A stretch of 64,000 nt of DNA from Effrenium voratum (lineage: Eukaryota; Sar; Dinophyceae; Suessiales; Symbiodiniaceae). Positions 12,210-23,487 of this stretch are shown here, piece after piece. The notes beneath the pieces were generated by a model that did not search any database, was not told the DNA's origin, and saw only the letters and a program-made list of their open reading frames with translations. The DNA lies in assembly GCA_963377175.1 (NCBI GenBank), contig CAUJNA010001504.1:1-64000 (forward strand). The letters run 5' to 3'. The number at the start of each line of letters is the position of its first letter. Position 1 is the stretch's first letter. The position numbers were made by a program, and so were the translations under genes.

Positions 12210-12298
12210 GGGGAAAGCTCTTCCTGGGCAACGTGGCGGCCGACACCACGGAGGAAAACCTGCGCGAAGTCTTCAACGATCACAACGTCACGGAGGCG
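12210..12298 (+). CDS. RRM N-terminal half (candidate exon)
   Basis: After AG at 12208-12209 the frame reads GKLFLGNVAADTTEENLREV and continues FNDHNVTEA. This is a textbook RNP2 strand, helix 1 and start of strand 2 of an RRM. It is on the same strand as the other RRM pieces. The matching helix 2 may be the exon at 22020-22073, with the strand-3 exon unlocated between them. The right boundary is near GGAGGCG. Confidence 0.6.
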
Positions 12299-12364
12299 AG
12301 AAAGGGAATGGTGGATGAAAAACCGCTGGACCTACTGTCCCCATTTCAGGAAATTTGTTTTCTG

Positions 12365-13137
12365 GTACCTGTACCCTGTCCGGTGTACCTCGTCCATTTT
12401 TAGGATTAGTTCTGGTACCTGTGCCTCGTCCAGTCCTGGTCCCTGTACCTCGTCCATTTTCAGGAATAGTTCTGGTACCTGTACTTTGTCCAGTTCTGGT
12501 ACCTGTGCCTCGTCCAGTCCTGGTACCTGTACCTCGTCCATTTTCAGGAATAGTTCTGGTACCTGCACTTTGTCCAGTCCTGGTATCTGTACCTCGTCCA
12601 TTTTTAGGATTAGTTCTGGTACCTGTGCCTCGTCCAGTCCTGGTCCCTGTACCTCGTCCATTTTCAGGAATAGTTCTGGTACCTGTACTTTGTCCAGTTC
12701 TGGTACCTGTGCCTCGTCCAGTCCTGGTACCTGTACCTCGTCCATTTTCAGGAATAGTTCTGGTACCTGCACTTTGTCCAGTCCTGGTATCTGTACCTCG
12801 TCCATTTTTAGGATTAGTTCTGGTACCTGTGCCTCGTCCAGCCCTGGTACCTGTAACTCGTCCATTTTCAGGAATAGTTCTGGTGCCTGTACTTTGTCCA
12901 GTCCTTGTACCTGTACCTCGTCCATTTTCAGGACTAGTTCTGGTACGTGTACCTCGTCCAAACCTGGTACCTGTACTCGTGCATTTTCAGGAATAGTTCG
13001 GGTACCTGTACTTTTTCCAGTCTTGGTACCTGTGCCTCGTCCATTTTCAGGATGAGTCCTGGTACCTGTACCTCTTCCATTTTTAGGATTAGTCCTGATA
13101 CCTGTACCTCTTCCTTTTTTAGGATTAGTCCTTGAAG
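12365..13137. repeat. 18/36-bp minisatellite array, block 1
   Basis: Tandem 36-base units (TGGTACCTGTACCTCGTCCA plus TTTTCAGGAATAGTTC) alternate with 18-base half units (CCTCGTCCAGTCCTGGTA). The last units, from about 13066, change to CTCTTCCATTTTTAGGATTA, the variant that dominates block 2 at 19405-19850. Long frames on both strands, rich in Val-Pro on plus and Lys-Met-Asp/Glu-Glu-Val-Gln-Val on minus, are repeat products. Confidence 0.9.
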
Positions 13138-13753
13138 AATTTGTTCGGTCAGTTTTGGGGTTAACATCCGTTGCATCCGCAGTGTGGCTGTTCAAGCGTG
13201 AAAATGTGCGAGCAGCGCACTTGCCCTCGAATCTATAGGTTATCAGCCGTAGGCCCCTAGCGTACAGCAATGGATGTTCCCTTTTGCCGGTTGATGGATC
13301 TGAGATGCCGGTTGACAGTGTCGGAGCAAGCTCTGATCACGCCACCGGCGACGGTGTGCGCATCCAAGCGTTTAGCATGAATGCACAGCAAAACCGTACT
13401 CTAATGAATTCCCTTCAACCGTACAATGCCGCCTTTTGGGAACGATGCAGCCACTAGGTCAGAAGCCGAAGCACTGCATCAAGCACTTTTTGCTGTTACG
13501 CGCAAAACCGTGAGGAGCTCCGTGCCACACAGAATCAGCTGCATGCACATTACGCTGAGTGTGCGCAAGCCCAGTCGCAAAGAATTCGTGAATACGAACA
13601 GCGAGTGAGCAAAGAGTTCAACGTTGAGTTGGTTTACGCCGAAGGTAGGATGATAAGTCGATTATGTGAGAGCAAGGCCCAGGCATTTCATGAAGCGGAA
13701 ATGAGACGCAAGACCAGTGAGTTCAAAGCAGGCCATTGAAGTGACCCTAGCAG

Positions 13754-14077
13754 ATGCACAGCAGCAAGCATGCGGACGATGTCGCTCGTGTCGAAGCTAC
13801 GCGTGCTAGGACCGTTGACATGATGGCCGTACAGAATAAGTTGCAGGAGGAGAACGACGACCTCAATCAGCAGATGAAATATCACGACTTCCGCGAGGAA
13901 GGTGCGAAGCCCAAATGCGTGAGCGATACCCGAGAGGATTCGCCAGAATTGCTGACCGAGGAATTGAGATCAGCTCGGTCGCAAAAGTCTCATTTGGACC
14001 CGTTGTCTAATCCGTTTGAGTATGCCAAGGAAAGGCTGAGAGCATTTGTCACTACTGATGGTAGCGCGAAGCATTGA
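13754..14077 (+). pseudogene. Gag-like coiled-coil fragment of the Copia-like element
   Basis: A 107-aa open frame with a heptad-rich segment (VQNKLQEENDDLNQQMKYHD) followed by an acidic and basic tail. Its position upstream of the integrase and RT remnants suggests the gag or N-terminal polyprotein part. Another related open piece lies at 14426-14914, with charged helices around WIMEVWSDREDKKKLLEELA. No zinc knuckle is visible. Confidence 0.45.
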
Positions 14078-14730
14078 AGTCCAACGCACGCGGTCCGCAG
14101 GGATCTTCGGAGATTCCATCCGGTAGGTCACCGCCCAAAAAAATGCGCCAGTGCCGCCCCTGCATTTCTCTTACAGGCCAATGCCAGCTGACCGCGCAGG
14201 GCGGAAAGCCGCGCGATGGTCCGCCACCCGGTGATGATGGGAATGGCGATGGTGAAGGTGATGATGATGACGGGGATGGCCTCGGAGCCAACCTCGGCCA
14301 GGAAGCCTTCGCCAAAAGATGCTGTTGAAGTTTGTGACAGGGCGCACGGATGATGAGAAACCCAGAACTCGCGAGAGCGAGACGTTGCGGTTCAAGGACA
14401 TGCCCACTCCCGAAACGTACCGTGAATGAAAAACATCAGGCGTGAAGATGTTCGTGCTGCGTCCGATTGCCCAGACGAGGCCTGGCCTTGGATCATGGAG
14501 GTGTGGTCGGATCGCGAGGACAAGAAGAAGCTGTTGGAGGAGCTTGCTGAGCTTGGTAAATTCGTAACTTTGGACACGAAGATACTCGCAGCGCTCACGC
14601 GCTCAGCGAAGGGCGATCTCGCCCAACGCATTCTGACAGCAAAGGAGGAATGTGCCAAGGAAGGAAAGGCCATGAGGGGAAGGCAGGTTTTGTTCATGGT
14701 TGATCAGAATCGAAAGCTGCTATCGAGCAA

Positions 14731-15429
14731 TTGGGGTATCGCCGCCAGACCTCCATTGAGTATGTTGACTCCTGTAAGTCGTTCGTCGAGAGGGAGATCA
14801 GACATTTGTTGGAGGGCGCTCGAGCGAATCTTGTTCAGTCAGGGTTTTCATTGTCTATGTGGCCATTTGCTACCCAACACAATGCAGTTGCAACCAACAT
14901 TTTGCCACAGTTGAGCGGAAATGATTCGCCTTGGCACCTCAGGTTCAACCAGACCTTTGATGAAGTCAAGATTCCGTTCGGAGCAAAGATCCTGTTTTGG
15001 AACAACCCCGCACGTGCTGACAATCAGGCAGGCAAGACTTCGCCGACATCCAATGAGGGCGTGTTTCTCGGGTATCACATTCAGCTCGGGTTTGCATGGA
15101 AGGGTGAGTTTCTTGTCGCAAAGCTTGAAGGATTTGATTATTGCATCGAACATGCGTCCCTCACGGTACAGCGAACCAAGCGCATTGAGCTTGCTTCGGA
15201 TGAGTTCAACTTCCCGATCAGGTTGTTAAAAGACCCTGCATCTCATCCACCTGTTGCCGATGCCAGTACGCGAAGTGACCCTGTGCCGCCTGAGCGCGGC
15301 CTAGCTGAGCTGCCTGAACCCACCGCATCGGAGCAAGCAAACGTCAAAGCAGCTGTGCCCGAAAAGACCAGTGTGTTTGACACGAGCAAGATGTGTGATG
15401 GATCGCAAGTGCCCGACGGTTACGTGTGA
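14731..15429 (+). pseudogene. Copia-like integrase C-terminal region
   Basis: The open frame carries FVEREIRHLLEGARANLVQS, then WPFATQHNAVATN, then an IPFGAKILFWNN segment, a pattern I associate with the region after the catalytic core of Copia-type integrases in algal elements. The DDE catalytic residues are upstream and not recognised. The Pro/Ala/Glu-rich tail (about 15240-15429) is the usual linker before reverse transcriptase. The frame ends at a stop before the RT pieces. Confidence 0.5.
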
Positions 15430-15723
15430 GATGGGGTTAGGCTTGTCAGCCCGACAGTCAAGATCGCAAAGCTCTCGCCCAGCAATACGAGGAGCAGCTC
15501 CGTGCAGAACGCAAGAAGGCCGCAATCGAGACAGCCGTGTCGACTGTGGCCAGATCCGAACACCCCGAGGCAGCTTCCAGCGTGAAGCCAACTTCCGCCA
15601 CCCACCCGCGAGGGTGCATGAGCAGGCGATGCCGGTGATTAGGCCGGCCCTGGCCATGCCATGCCTGTCCTTCCCAAGCGTGACAAGTCAGCAAAGGAGG
15701 AGCATCGTCCGCATTTGTGAGAG

Positions 15724-16843
15724 TTGATCAAAGAGTGTATCAAGAAGATCGAATTCTACGTTGCTCTCAAGCTGTTCAGCGCCGTCGTTGCAAGGCTTGT
15801 TCCCAAAGCCGAAGTAGCCCAAACTCCAAAGGCCCAGGCAGCCCTCGATAAGGAATGGGAAAACCTTCGGAAGAAAGGGACCTGGGACAAGGGCAGAGTT
15901 GAGGAATGTAGGCGAGTCATCAAAGAAGCCCAGACCAAAGGAGAAGGTCCATATTGGTAGGATTTTCGAAGCTTGCTATGAAAAGGGTAGCGAACTTCCA
16001 GATGATGATCCTAGCAAGAAATTCAAAGGAAGGACCGTCTTTCAAGGAAACAATGTTAATGATGAGAATTCTGTTGCGGCGTTGTTTGCAAAACTAGGAT
16101 CGAGCACAGCATCCATGGAGGCAGCAAAAATCCTTGACGCTTTGGGTCCCAACTGGTTGCCGCAAGGCGCAAGCTGACGCGAAGCAAGCCTATATCCAAG
16201 CCCTGTGCCAAAGAACAGATGGCCCAGCCACTGGAACAAGAAATGCATTGACCCCATTGTTCCTCTCATATTAGCGTTGCATGGACATCCAGACCCAGGG
16301 GGGCTTTGGGAAAGGCGCCTTGAAGATGCCCTCAGCAAGCAAGGCTTTGTGAGAGTGTCCATCACCCGGAACTGGATCTTTTGCTCGTTGTCTACGTTGA
16401 TGACTTCAAGCTCGCAGGACCAACCGGTCGCCTTGAGAAGGGGCGGGACGGTAGTTGAGATTGACTCGCCCAAGCCTTTCGGACGATACTTTGGGTGTCT
16501 TCATGTCGAAAAGAACAATGTGAAATTGCCCAAAGAGGATCACCTTTTTAGGCACGTGTTCGAAGGCAGCACGCAACACGCAGGTGTTTGCTCTCAGCGC
16601 AGAACCGAAGACTACTGGGAACATGATGCCACTAACAAAACGTGGATTAGACGACATCATTTGCAGCCCAGAAAGGGTCAGTTCCGGTCAAAGGAGCAGA
16701 ACAGTGCATTCGCGCGCAGCCTCGGCTCACAAAGGATAACAATCAAAGATGAACCAAAGCCAAGTCCGATTTGTGATGTGTGGTCGCAGCACGAAGTGAT
16801 CGCATTCCTGCGGACACTGCATGGTGGACCGGACTACCGATGA
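15724..16843 (+). pseudogene. Copia-like reverse transcriptase, frameshifted
   Basis: RT signatures appear in order but in three frames. KGRTVFQGNNV (from about 16030) is in one frame. QADAKQAYIQA (from 16170), containing the first catalytic Asp, is in a second. LALHGHPDPGGLWE (about 16270) precedes the YVDD box at 16393-16404, followed by FKLAGP, in a third. The frame changes mean no intact protein can be made. The family assignment (RVT_2, Copia) is good. Confidence 0.7.
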
Positions 16844-17314
16844 AAGTCAAAATTCAGCGCTGCTGTGTGCAATGCCCTCTAAGCCAGGCTCATTGAGAGA
16901 CAAGACCGCTGCGAAGAAGGAAGTCAAAGCTTCTAAATTCAAAGGGCCAAAAAGCCTCTGCGACAAACCTGAAGGTTGTATGACGAAAGAGGTCAGCATC
17001 GTCGAGTACAACATGTCTGAGTCCCTCAGGTCATGCATCGACGCATATTGCGAAGTTGCCAAGGTCAGCATGTCGTCTTTCAGCAAGGTGAGTACTCCTT
17101 TCATTGGATCGAAGGTCGCGAGACCTGTCGTAGATGAGGAGGGCCTAGGTACTTATGAAGATACTAGTCGCAGCCCGCATGGCCAGGTATGACCTTCTAA
17201 GGGCCACACAAAGTCTCGCTTCGCGCGTAACTAAATGGTCTACGGAGTGCGCCAGCGCTCTTCATTGACTTGCATCGTATAAACATTGTTCGAAGGACCT
17301 CAACATGCGCGGAT

Positions 17315-17570
17315 ATATCGAGGATAAATTTGCCGATTGCAGACTGTGGCTGTTCGCTGACGCGGACTGGGCTGGCGAGTACGACTCGCATAGTACTACG
17401 GGGCGCGCTATGATACTTGTAGGACCCAACACGTATTATCCTCTAAATGCCTTTAGCCGCTAGCAGACCGCCACCGCTACGAGCTCGACCGAGGCCGAGG
17501 TCATAGCTGCGAACCAGGAGGCCTCCCGACTTTGTCGCTGTTTTGTCAGCTTAGCCTGTTCGGCAAAGAC
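17315..17570 (+). pseudogene. Copia-like RNase H, with nonsense codon
   Basis: The frame reads LWLFADADWAGEYDSHSTTG and later SSTEAEVIAANQEA, the Asp- and Glu-containing motifs of Copia RNase H. An in-frame TAG at 17461-17463 interrupts the domain just before the SSTEAE block. This lies about 900 bases after the YVDD box, the normal order. Confidence 0.7.
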
Positions 17571-17989
17571 GCCCATAAGCTCAAAAGGCAGGCAAGGCCC
17601 CTCTTGACATGTCGGATGGAATCATCGCTCGCATTGATCCTGAGTTACATTAGATCCCCCACGGTAACGTAGATTCAGGGAATAGCATAGCTAATATCAA
17701 TGCTTTGAGTGTGCAACTCAGCGGCAAATGGAAAGTCAGGTTGATGGAGGAGCTGATCGGAATGTCCCCCCAAGCCTGTGCTACCAGCGCATTGCAACCT
17801 CCGAGGCCAAGGCCGGAGAACCTGGCGATGAGGGGGGCAGACAGCTGCTTTGTGCAACGTTCAGCCCAAGTGTCTGCTTGTCGAATTCTGTTCCTCGCAA
17901 GCCTCACGGTTGGGCGAAACAAGGAAAGCTTCAATAGGATGTGAGGTGATTCGTGTCACTGAAGCCGAGGGTGGTTGTTCCGACAAATG

Positions 17990-18400
17990 CAGGCAGCGGT
18001 TGAACAGTAAAATTTCCGCCTTCAGGAGCAAGAACCCCCAAAAAATACTGTTCTATGTTTCCCTGCCTTGTACTGGAGGTTGCCCATCGGGGTATATCAA
18101 TCAGCAAACTATCAAGGGTGCCGCCAACATTGAAGGTCACATCAAGCAATTTCGTGCTGAGAGGTCTCAAACGCGTTCTCAACGAGATCTACGATGACGA
18201 TGTGAGAATTGCCTTCAGACTTCCTAAAGCCAGTCGTTATTGGAAATGGCCCGAACTGTGGAGTTTCTTGACACAGTACAAAATGAACAAGTACGAATTC
18301 CACGGTTGCAAAAGTGGCATGACTGGTAGGAATGGTGAGCCTATGAAAAAGCAATGGGTTGTTGCCAGCTCCTATTATTTCTGTTGAGTACTTCAAGTGT
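17990..18400 (+). pseudogene. Extra C-terminal domain of the Copia-like element
   Basis: Two overlapping frames give YVSLPCTGGCPSGYINQQTI and then WKWPELWSFL and YEFHGCKSGM. I recall similar segments downstream of RNase H in dinoflagellate Copia polyproteins, but the function is unknown to me. A one-base frame change separates the two halves near 18150. A further Cys/His-bearing piece (FKCDGKHEHDESRGTH) follows at about 18389. Confidence 0.35.
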
Positions 18401-19404
18401 GATGGAAAGCATGAGCATGACGAAAGCCGCGGAACGCATTTGAAGGAAGCCGAAGGTTACACCCATGTCTACACTGATGCAGTGCACACAACATTCTCCG
18501 CATGCAGCCGTTGCTTTCGAGTGATAGTGCTGCATCCGCTTCGGAATGAGCAGCCACACGGCATTTGCGCATCCTGCGAGGGATTGCGACCCGGCACGGA
18601 AGCGATGGATGGAGAATTTGGATACAAATTCGGTGCGCACCAATGCAAAGTATGACAGCAACCTGGCAGCTGGAGACGACCTCAGCACATTCCCTGATCC
18701 ACATGTGGGTTCAGGACCAACCGCACTATGTCCATATTTTGACTCCGCTGCTAACGATCTCCGAGCCATACCTCAAGTCAACGCGCCCAAGGTGCCAGAT
18801 CGCACATGCTGATTTACATTACTGTCAGCGACTCAGGCCTCAGCATGGTGTCCGGTGGGAAGAAGAAGCTGCGGAAGGCCACGCCTTTCGTCGAGACTCA
18901 ATGTTGAGGCGCTTGCCTACTGCAAAGAGAACCTCGCGAAGTGTGGTATCAGCCTTTCCCAGATGATTGGTCTTCCTTTCACCAGAAAAGATTGAGACCC
19001 GCGGCTGGACTTTGCACCTGTTGATCCTGCGGAATTTGCACCGGATGATGATGTCATGGAGCATGACGTTGCGCAGGGTGCTCGCCCGGCGCAAGCCGGT
19101 GCTAAGTCCGCAGTTGTTGCAAAGAAGGTCGGGGCACCCAAGGAGGTCAGCCTGCCCATTCCCTTGGAGGCCTACAGTCGCAATGAGACGGGTGGCCACT
19201 ACGACTCCTGGGTTTACAGTGCTTTCCATGGTGAAGATCACGTCGACTTCGGCAAAGGCGTCCAGAAGCTGTTCATCATCAAGCAAGATGACTTTCAGTA
19301 CGACCCTTCTGTCCGGCGAAGTGATGACAAGTATCATCGATCGCTGACGTGCATCTCAAATTATTCTTCGGGGGCGAGGAACCGACAATTGCGGGTATCG
19401 CATG

Positions 19405-19850
19405 GACCTGTCTCTCTTCCATTTTTAGGATTAATCCTGGCACCTGCACCTCTTCCATTGTTAGGATTAGCCCTGGTACCTGTGCCTCTTTCATTTTTAG
19501 GATTAGTCCTGGCACCTGCCCCTCTTCTATTTTTAGGATTAGCCCTGATACCTGTACCTCTTCCATTTTTAGGATTAGTCCTGGCACCTGCCCCTCTTCT
19601 ATTTTTAGGATTAGTCCTGGCGCCTGTACCTGTTTCGATCCTAGGAATACTCTTGCTGTACCTCTTCCATTTTTCGTCCTGGCACCTGTACTTCGTTAAT
19701 TCTTAGGGTTAGCTTTGGCACTTGTACCTCTTCGATTCTTAGGGTTAGTCCTGGTACCTGTGCCTCTTGCAGTCTTAGGGTTAGTCCAGGCCATTTTTAG
19801 GATTAGCCCTGGCACCTTTACCTCTGGTACCTGTACCTTTTCCATGTTGG
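19405..19850. repeat. 36-bp minisatellite array, block 2
   Basis: Tandem units of CTCTTCCATTTTTAGGATTA followed by GTCCTGGCACCTGTAC, with variants. The unit is clearly related to block 1 at 12365-13137 and is closest to its final copies. It decays after about 19690 into shorter AGGGTTAGTCCTGG units. Confidence 0.85.
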
Positions 19851-22019
19851 GTTTCTTTTCGAGCTCAGCAACTTCGCCGAAAACTAGGTTCGTCAATCTT
19901 CTGTGTTTTGGGTGGGGGGGTTGTAGGTCGTCACTTTCCGTGAGGGCCGACGCGCAGCCCTTTGAGACTGAAGAATGTGAAGCGCAATTTCCCACAAGTT
20001 GTCGACGACCGCAAAGGGATGAAGTTGAACGGGGAGAGTTGGAAAACAGGACCCTAGAAGCTCGAAGAGAAGGCCTGACCTGGACTGGCCATATCCATTT
20101 GTATTCTTGGCATGGGTTTGTGTCAAAACCAGGGACCGCCTTCCAAAAGCTCCTGACCGTAAATGAGTTTGATAGGCGTGGAGCTACAAGCTAACATGCG
20201 ACCCTTTTGCTGTTGGCTCCCTTGTCTGTGTGCAAATGACAGACTGAGCATTGAACTCTTCGCAGTTCTTTTGCGGTCTCACAGAGGGTGTTTGAGACCT
20301 CACCCCACGATGAAGGTCCCTTTCACAGAGGAATCCTCATATTTTGGGTTTGGCAAATTACTGCAAATCAGCCAGATTGTGTGTGGGTCAAGCAGGTGGG
20401 GATTCAGACAGAACGTTCCGGGATGGTTTTATTGCGGTCATTTGTGGTCGTCTTGTCAGGAGAGACGGAGCTGAGAAAGTGTGTCAGGCATGTGCGTGTG
20501 TGTACGTGCAGAGGATGGGGTCGCTCAGGTTAAGCATTGCGAAGCGTCCCATACGCACACATTTGTTGAACTGGGGCGCGTGGACTGCACACCTCTGACG
20601 CCATGTGACAACATGCTATTTGTGATAGCGTGGTCTCAGATTTGCGAGCGACCTTGCGAAGTTGAAAGTGTGAGGTTGGGCGCGTTGCGGCGTATTGCTC
20701 ATGCAACTGGAGCAAAAGCCAGGTGCCGCAGGCATGTTCGGGACTCGCGTGGAGGTTCCTCTCCATTTTTGCTCCGGGCGCCCGCTTCCAGGACTTGTTT
20801 TGCTGGGTAGGCGTGGTGTGTATGGAGCAGTTGTTGAGGTAGGTGTTTCTTTGAGGGCTTGTTTTCCGTGGCTGAATGAAGTTCCGTTCGGGAAACATTC
20901 CCTGAGTCAAACCAAGGGAAGCCTGCGTGAGCAGTCCGCTGTCGGACAGGGCGCGCGCTACTCGCTTCTCAGGTCTCTTTACACCGCAAGCCGGGCACGG
21001 AGAGAATCAGCTACGCCTTCGAGCCTCGGATGAAGCTCTTAGGATGTTCAGCGGTGAAGGTGGTGCAAAACTAATTGCCAGCTGCGCGAGTGCAAGCGCA
21101 TGATCTACGTATTCGGGTGTTGCCAGAGATGCGGTTCCCGTAGTTTGCTCTCCTTCAGAATGCAGAAATGTCCAAAAGGTGTGCCCTGGCTGCCGAAACA
21201 CCCACAAAGATATACAGATACATAGATCGATGTGCGTCGGTAAACCGATAGATGATAGATCGACGGATGGATCTATCGTTCGATAGATCGAACGGCTAAT
21301 ATAAATCCAAAGATCGATGTAGATCGATAGGTTGGGAAAAGGGTAGATGGATCGGTAGATAGAAATGGATACATGGTATATATATATATATGTGTGTGTG
21401 TAGAGACACGCATCCTTCAGCCTTCTGTTCCAGGCTGTTTGCTTTGCAGTGCCGGCTGAGGTGTGGTTCAGCTCCGCCGCACCTGGGCAGCTGACATGTT
21501 GCCTCTTCTTGCTATCTGAAACCAGCAGAGTGCATTTGGCTGAAGGGCAAAACGCGTTGCGTTTCTTTCAAAGAAAGCTTCTGAAAAGGGCCCCTACTTT
21601 TCACACTCCGCTGTTGTGGCAGCGAAGTCCTAGCTGTGTTGCGCGCGCGCGAGGCTCCGTGTGTCTGCGCGGATGTGAGTTGATGGCCTTTGACAGGGCA
21701 GGAGTGAGGTCGGAGTGCACTGGAGGAAATGTCTCGTTTGTGGCGCCTCTTCCCAGCTTCTAATGGGTTGCCTTGATCTTGACTTGCTTGGAGCGAACCC
21801 TGAAAGTTCTTGCTGTTCAGAACACAACGTGCACGTGCGAAACTAGCATGTACCCTCGGCAGGCGCACATGCGCAAAGGCCTTTTGAGACGTGTCAGAAG
21901 GGATCCCATACTGCGGGTATGGCAATTGACTCACGTTGTTTTGTGGGTGGTGCGCCTTTCTTTAGGGGGATGCCCTGTTCGTTGGTTCACTACCGAAATT
22001 GCAGACTTCACCCGAAAAC
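19851..22019. other. Unassigned host sequence with GATA-type microsatellite
   Basis: No convincing gene. Around 21205-21400 there is a GATA/GATC-rich stretch with ATAGATCGAT phrases and a (TA)n(TG)n run at 21378-21400. Open frames elsewhere are short and without domains. Confidence 0.45.
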
Positions 22020-22073
22020 TCTCAGGAAGAGGCGGAGCAGGCGCTCAAGCTGAACGCCGTAGAGTGCAACGGG
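22020..22073 (+). CDS. RRM helix 2 / strand 4 exon next to the virus insertion
   Basis: The frame reads NSQEEAEQALKLNAVECNGR, which has the E-E-A-x-x-A-L-x-L-N-x-x-E-x-x-G-R pattern of helix 2 and the turn into strand 4 of an RRM. It could complete the RRM begun at 12210-12298. A CAG precedes GAAGAG at about 22026. It ends only about 370 bases from the left end of the Polinton. No strand-3 exon was located. Confidence 0.5.
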
Positions 22074-22110
22074 AGGTGCTCTGTTCCACGTTTTGTGAAG
22101 GGCTTCCCCT

Positions 22111-22147
22111 TACCCTCCCACCAAGTAACATGGAGCCTGACGTTTGG
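22111..22147. repeat. Dispersed host repeat, copy 2
   Basis: Near-identical to 5539-5575 on the same strand (CCTCCC-CCAA-TAACATGGA-CCTGACGTT), about 16.6 kb away. It lies about 300 bases left of the viral TIR. Confidence 0.5.
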
Positions 22148-22441
22148 AGCATGTTCCTTTCAAAGGGACCCCCAAGAGGCAGGTTCCATGTCAAATGGTG
22201 GGAGGGTAAACCAACTACAAACAGCAGTTGCCATTTGTCCCGGCAAGTAGGAGAATGGCTCCCGTAAAAGGAGGGGCTCAGTGTGTTCGTCAAGGCGTCA
22301 AGTGCGTCAAGTGCATCGGTTTGTTTTTCTTTCGGGGCTGTTTTTGGAGTTGTTTTGGGTGCTTTTTTGGGTGGAGGTTGTGGTTGGGGATCTTTGTGTC
22401 TTGATAGGTCCTTGGCGATGTCTTGGGTGAAAGGGGATATC

Positions 22442-22446
22442 AGGGG
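22442..22446. repeat. Target-site duplication AGGGG, left copy
   Basis: AGGGG immediately precedes the first A of the left TIR and is repeated immediately after the last T of the right TIR (43772-43776). A 5-bp duplication fits insertion by a retroviral-type (RVE) integrase. Polintons usually give 5-6 bp. Confidence 0.75.
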
Positions 22447-22757
22447 AAAAAATACAGAAACATATTTTGAGCGAAGTAAAATAATTTTCAGAACAACTTA
22501 CCAAAATATAAAATATAGGTTTATAATTCAAATATTAAATAAGGTTAATACATTATTCATATTCATTAACCTTATCTAATTCCTTGAAAAATAATTTTAC
22601 TTCATTGAAATATTATATAAGGTTAAGAAGTTATTCTACATATTAACCTTATACAATTTTATGTAAAATATTTATTAATAAAAATAGTGTTAATTTTCTT
22701 CTGCCTGTTTCATTTCTAAGTTTCTTTTATGCTTATTTGTTTTAAGATGTTGCTTTT
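22447..22757. repeat. Left terminal inverted repeat (311 bp)
   Basis: Starts AAAAAATACAGAAACATATT and matches the reverse complement of 43461-43771 essentially base for base. Inside are two hairpins built on AAGGTTAA (22550-22574 and 22616-22653) and an inverted pair GAAGTAAAATAATTTTC (22473-22489) / GAAAAATAATTTTACTTC (22586-22603). Such folded termini are plausible origins for protein-primed replication. Confidence 0.93.
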
Positions 22758-22826
22758 CTTTACACTAGTAAAACTTCCTTGAAAATATAATCAATATTGC
22801 TTGGAACTAAATCTATAAATCCAAAT

Positions 22827-22864
22827 CATAAATCTTACAATAAAATTAAATTGTAAGGTTTATG
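22827..22864 (-). terminator. 15-bp hairpin after the 175-aa gene
   Basis: CATAAATCTTACAAT pairs with ATTGTAAGGTTTATG (one G-T pair). It begins 7 bases past the stop codon. The same hairpin recurs at 23488-23526 and 42971-43007. It is probably a transcript 3'-end signal. Confidence 0.6.
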
Positions 22865-22871
22865 GGTTAAT

Positions 22872-23399
22872 TTATAATTTAAGTTCAGGATAATAATTTA
22901 ATTGACAAATCTCACTTATGTCATACATCATTTTAAAAATAATATTAATATCTCTCACTGTGTTTTTAACATTAAACTTTTTATAAATTTCAATATAATA
23001 TTTGATATATTCTTTAATATCATCTCCTTTCTTTTGACTATGACACAACATCAATAATATATCATGAATCATTACATATTTTTTCTTACTGATTTTAAGA
23101 AACTGTTTAACATAAACGTAAGGTGGTAATTTATTTACAGTTAAAAATATCAAAATGTCATCTTCTACATTTCTATTATGTCTTCCTTTTAATCTCAACA
23201 AACATTTGATTATAGCTTGGTTATCTCTCCAGGTTTTACAATTTTCGCATAAATCTTCTTCACCCAAAGCATAATCAATAATATTATTTATTATTCCATT
23301 AGGTAAATTCAATTTATACAATTCCATATTTTCCTTTTTAAAGTGGCAACAATCATAGCATTTCTTATTAATATACTTATTGATTTCAATACCGTTCAT
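22872..23399 (-). CDS. Zinc-binding protein A (175 aa), unknown function
   Basis: I do not recognise the family. The N-terminus has C14-x2-C17 and C51-x2-C54, which could bind zinc. Between the pairs is LYKLNLPNGIINNIIDYA, an F-box-like L-P-x-x-I-x-x-I-x-x-Y helix pattern. The next gene (23522-24169) has the same arrangement, so the two look like diverged paralogues. The rest is helical and Lys-rich. It is the leftmost gene of the element, transcribed outward toward the left TIR, with a GACTTAA-type upstream motif and a 3' hairpin. It may be an early regulatory or host-interaction factor (inference). Confidence 0.8.
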   Translation of the reverse strand: MNGIEINKYINKKCYDCCHFKKENMELYKLNLPNGIINNIIDYALGEEDLCENCKTWRDNQAIIKCLLRLKGRHNRNVEDDILIFLTVNKLPPYVYVKQFLKISKKKYVMIHDILLMLCHSQKKGDDIKEYIKYYIEIYKKFNVKNTVRDINIIFKMMYDISEICQLNYYPELKL

Positions 23400-23414
23400 T
23401 TTCTCACTAATATA

Positions 23415-23438
23415 TTAAGTCGCTATTTCCTTAAGTCA
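23415..23438 (-). promoter_or_regulatory. GACTTAA tandem motif upstream of zinc-binding protein A
   Basis: On the minus strand TGACTTAAGG is followed 16 bases later by a second GACTTAA. The pair ends 15 bases before the ATG. The same paired layout precedes the next two genes. Confidence 0.6.
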
Positions 23439-23487
23439 TTTTCAAAGAATGAATATAAACTTAAATTATTAACAAAATATTACAAAA

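Larger units (their letters stand above)
13140..19405 (+). mobile_element. Degenerate Copia-like retroelement between two minisatellite blocks
   Basis: Plus-strand fragments in the order gag-like, integrase C-terminal region, reverse transcriptase, RNase H and an extra C-terminal domain match the Copia order (integrase before RT). The parts fall in different frames and contain stop codons, so the element is dead. LTRs could not be identified by eye. The limits given are simply the inner edges of the flanking arrays. Confidence 0.7.

Noticed and set aside
12332..13270. 312-aa minus and 320-aa plus frames over the 18/36-bp array
   Set aside because: Both strands are open because the unit length is a multiple of three. 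Purely repeat-encoded.
13140..19405. Intact LTR retrotransposon
   Set aside because: RT, RNase H and integrase parts are in different frames with a nonsense codon in RNase H. LTRs not seen.
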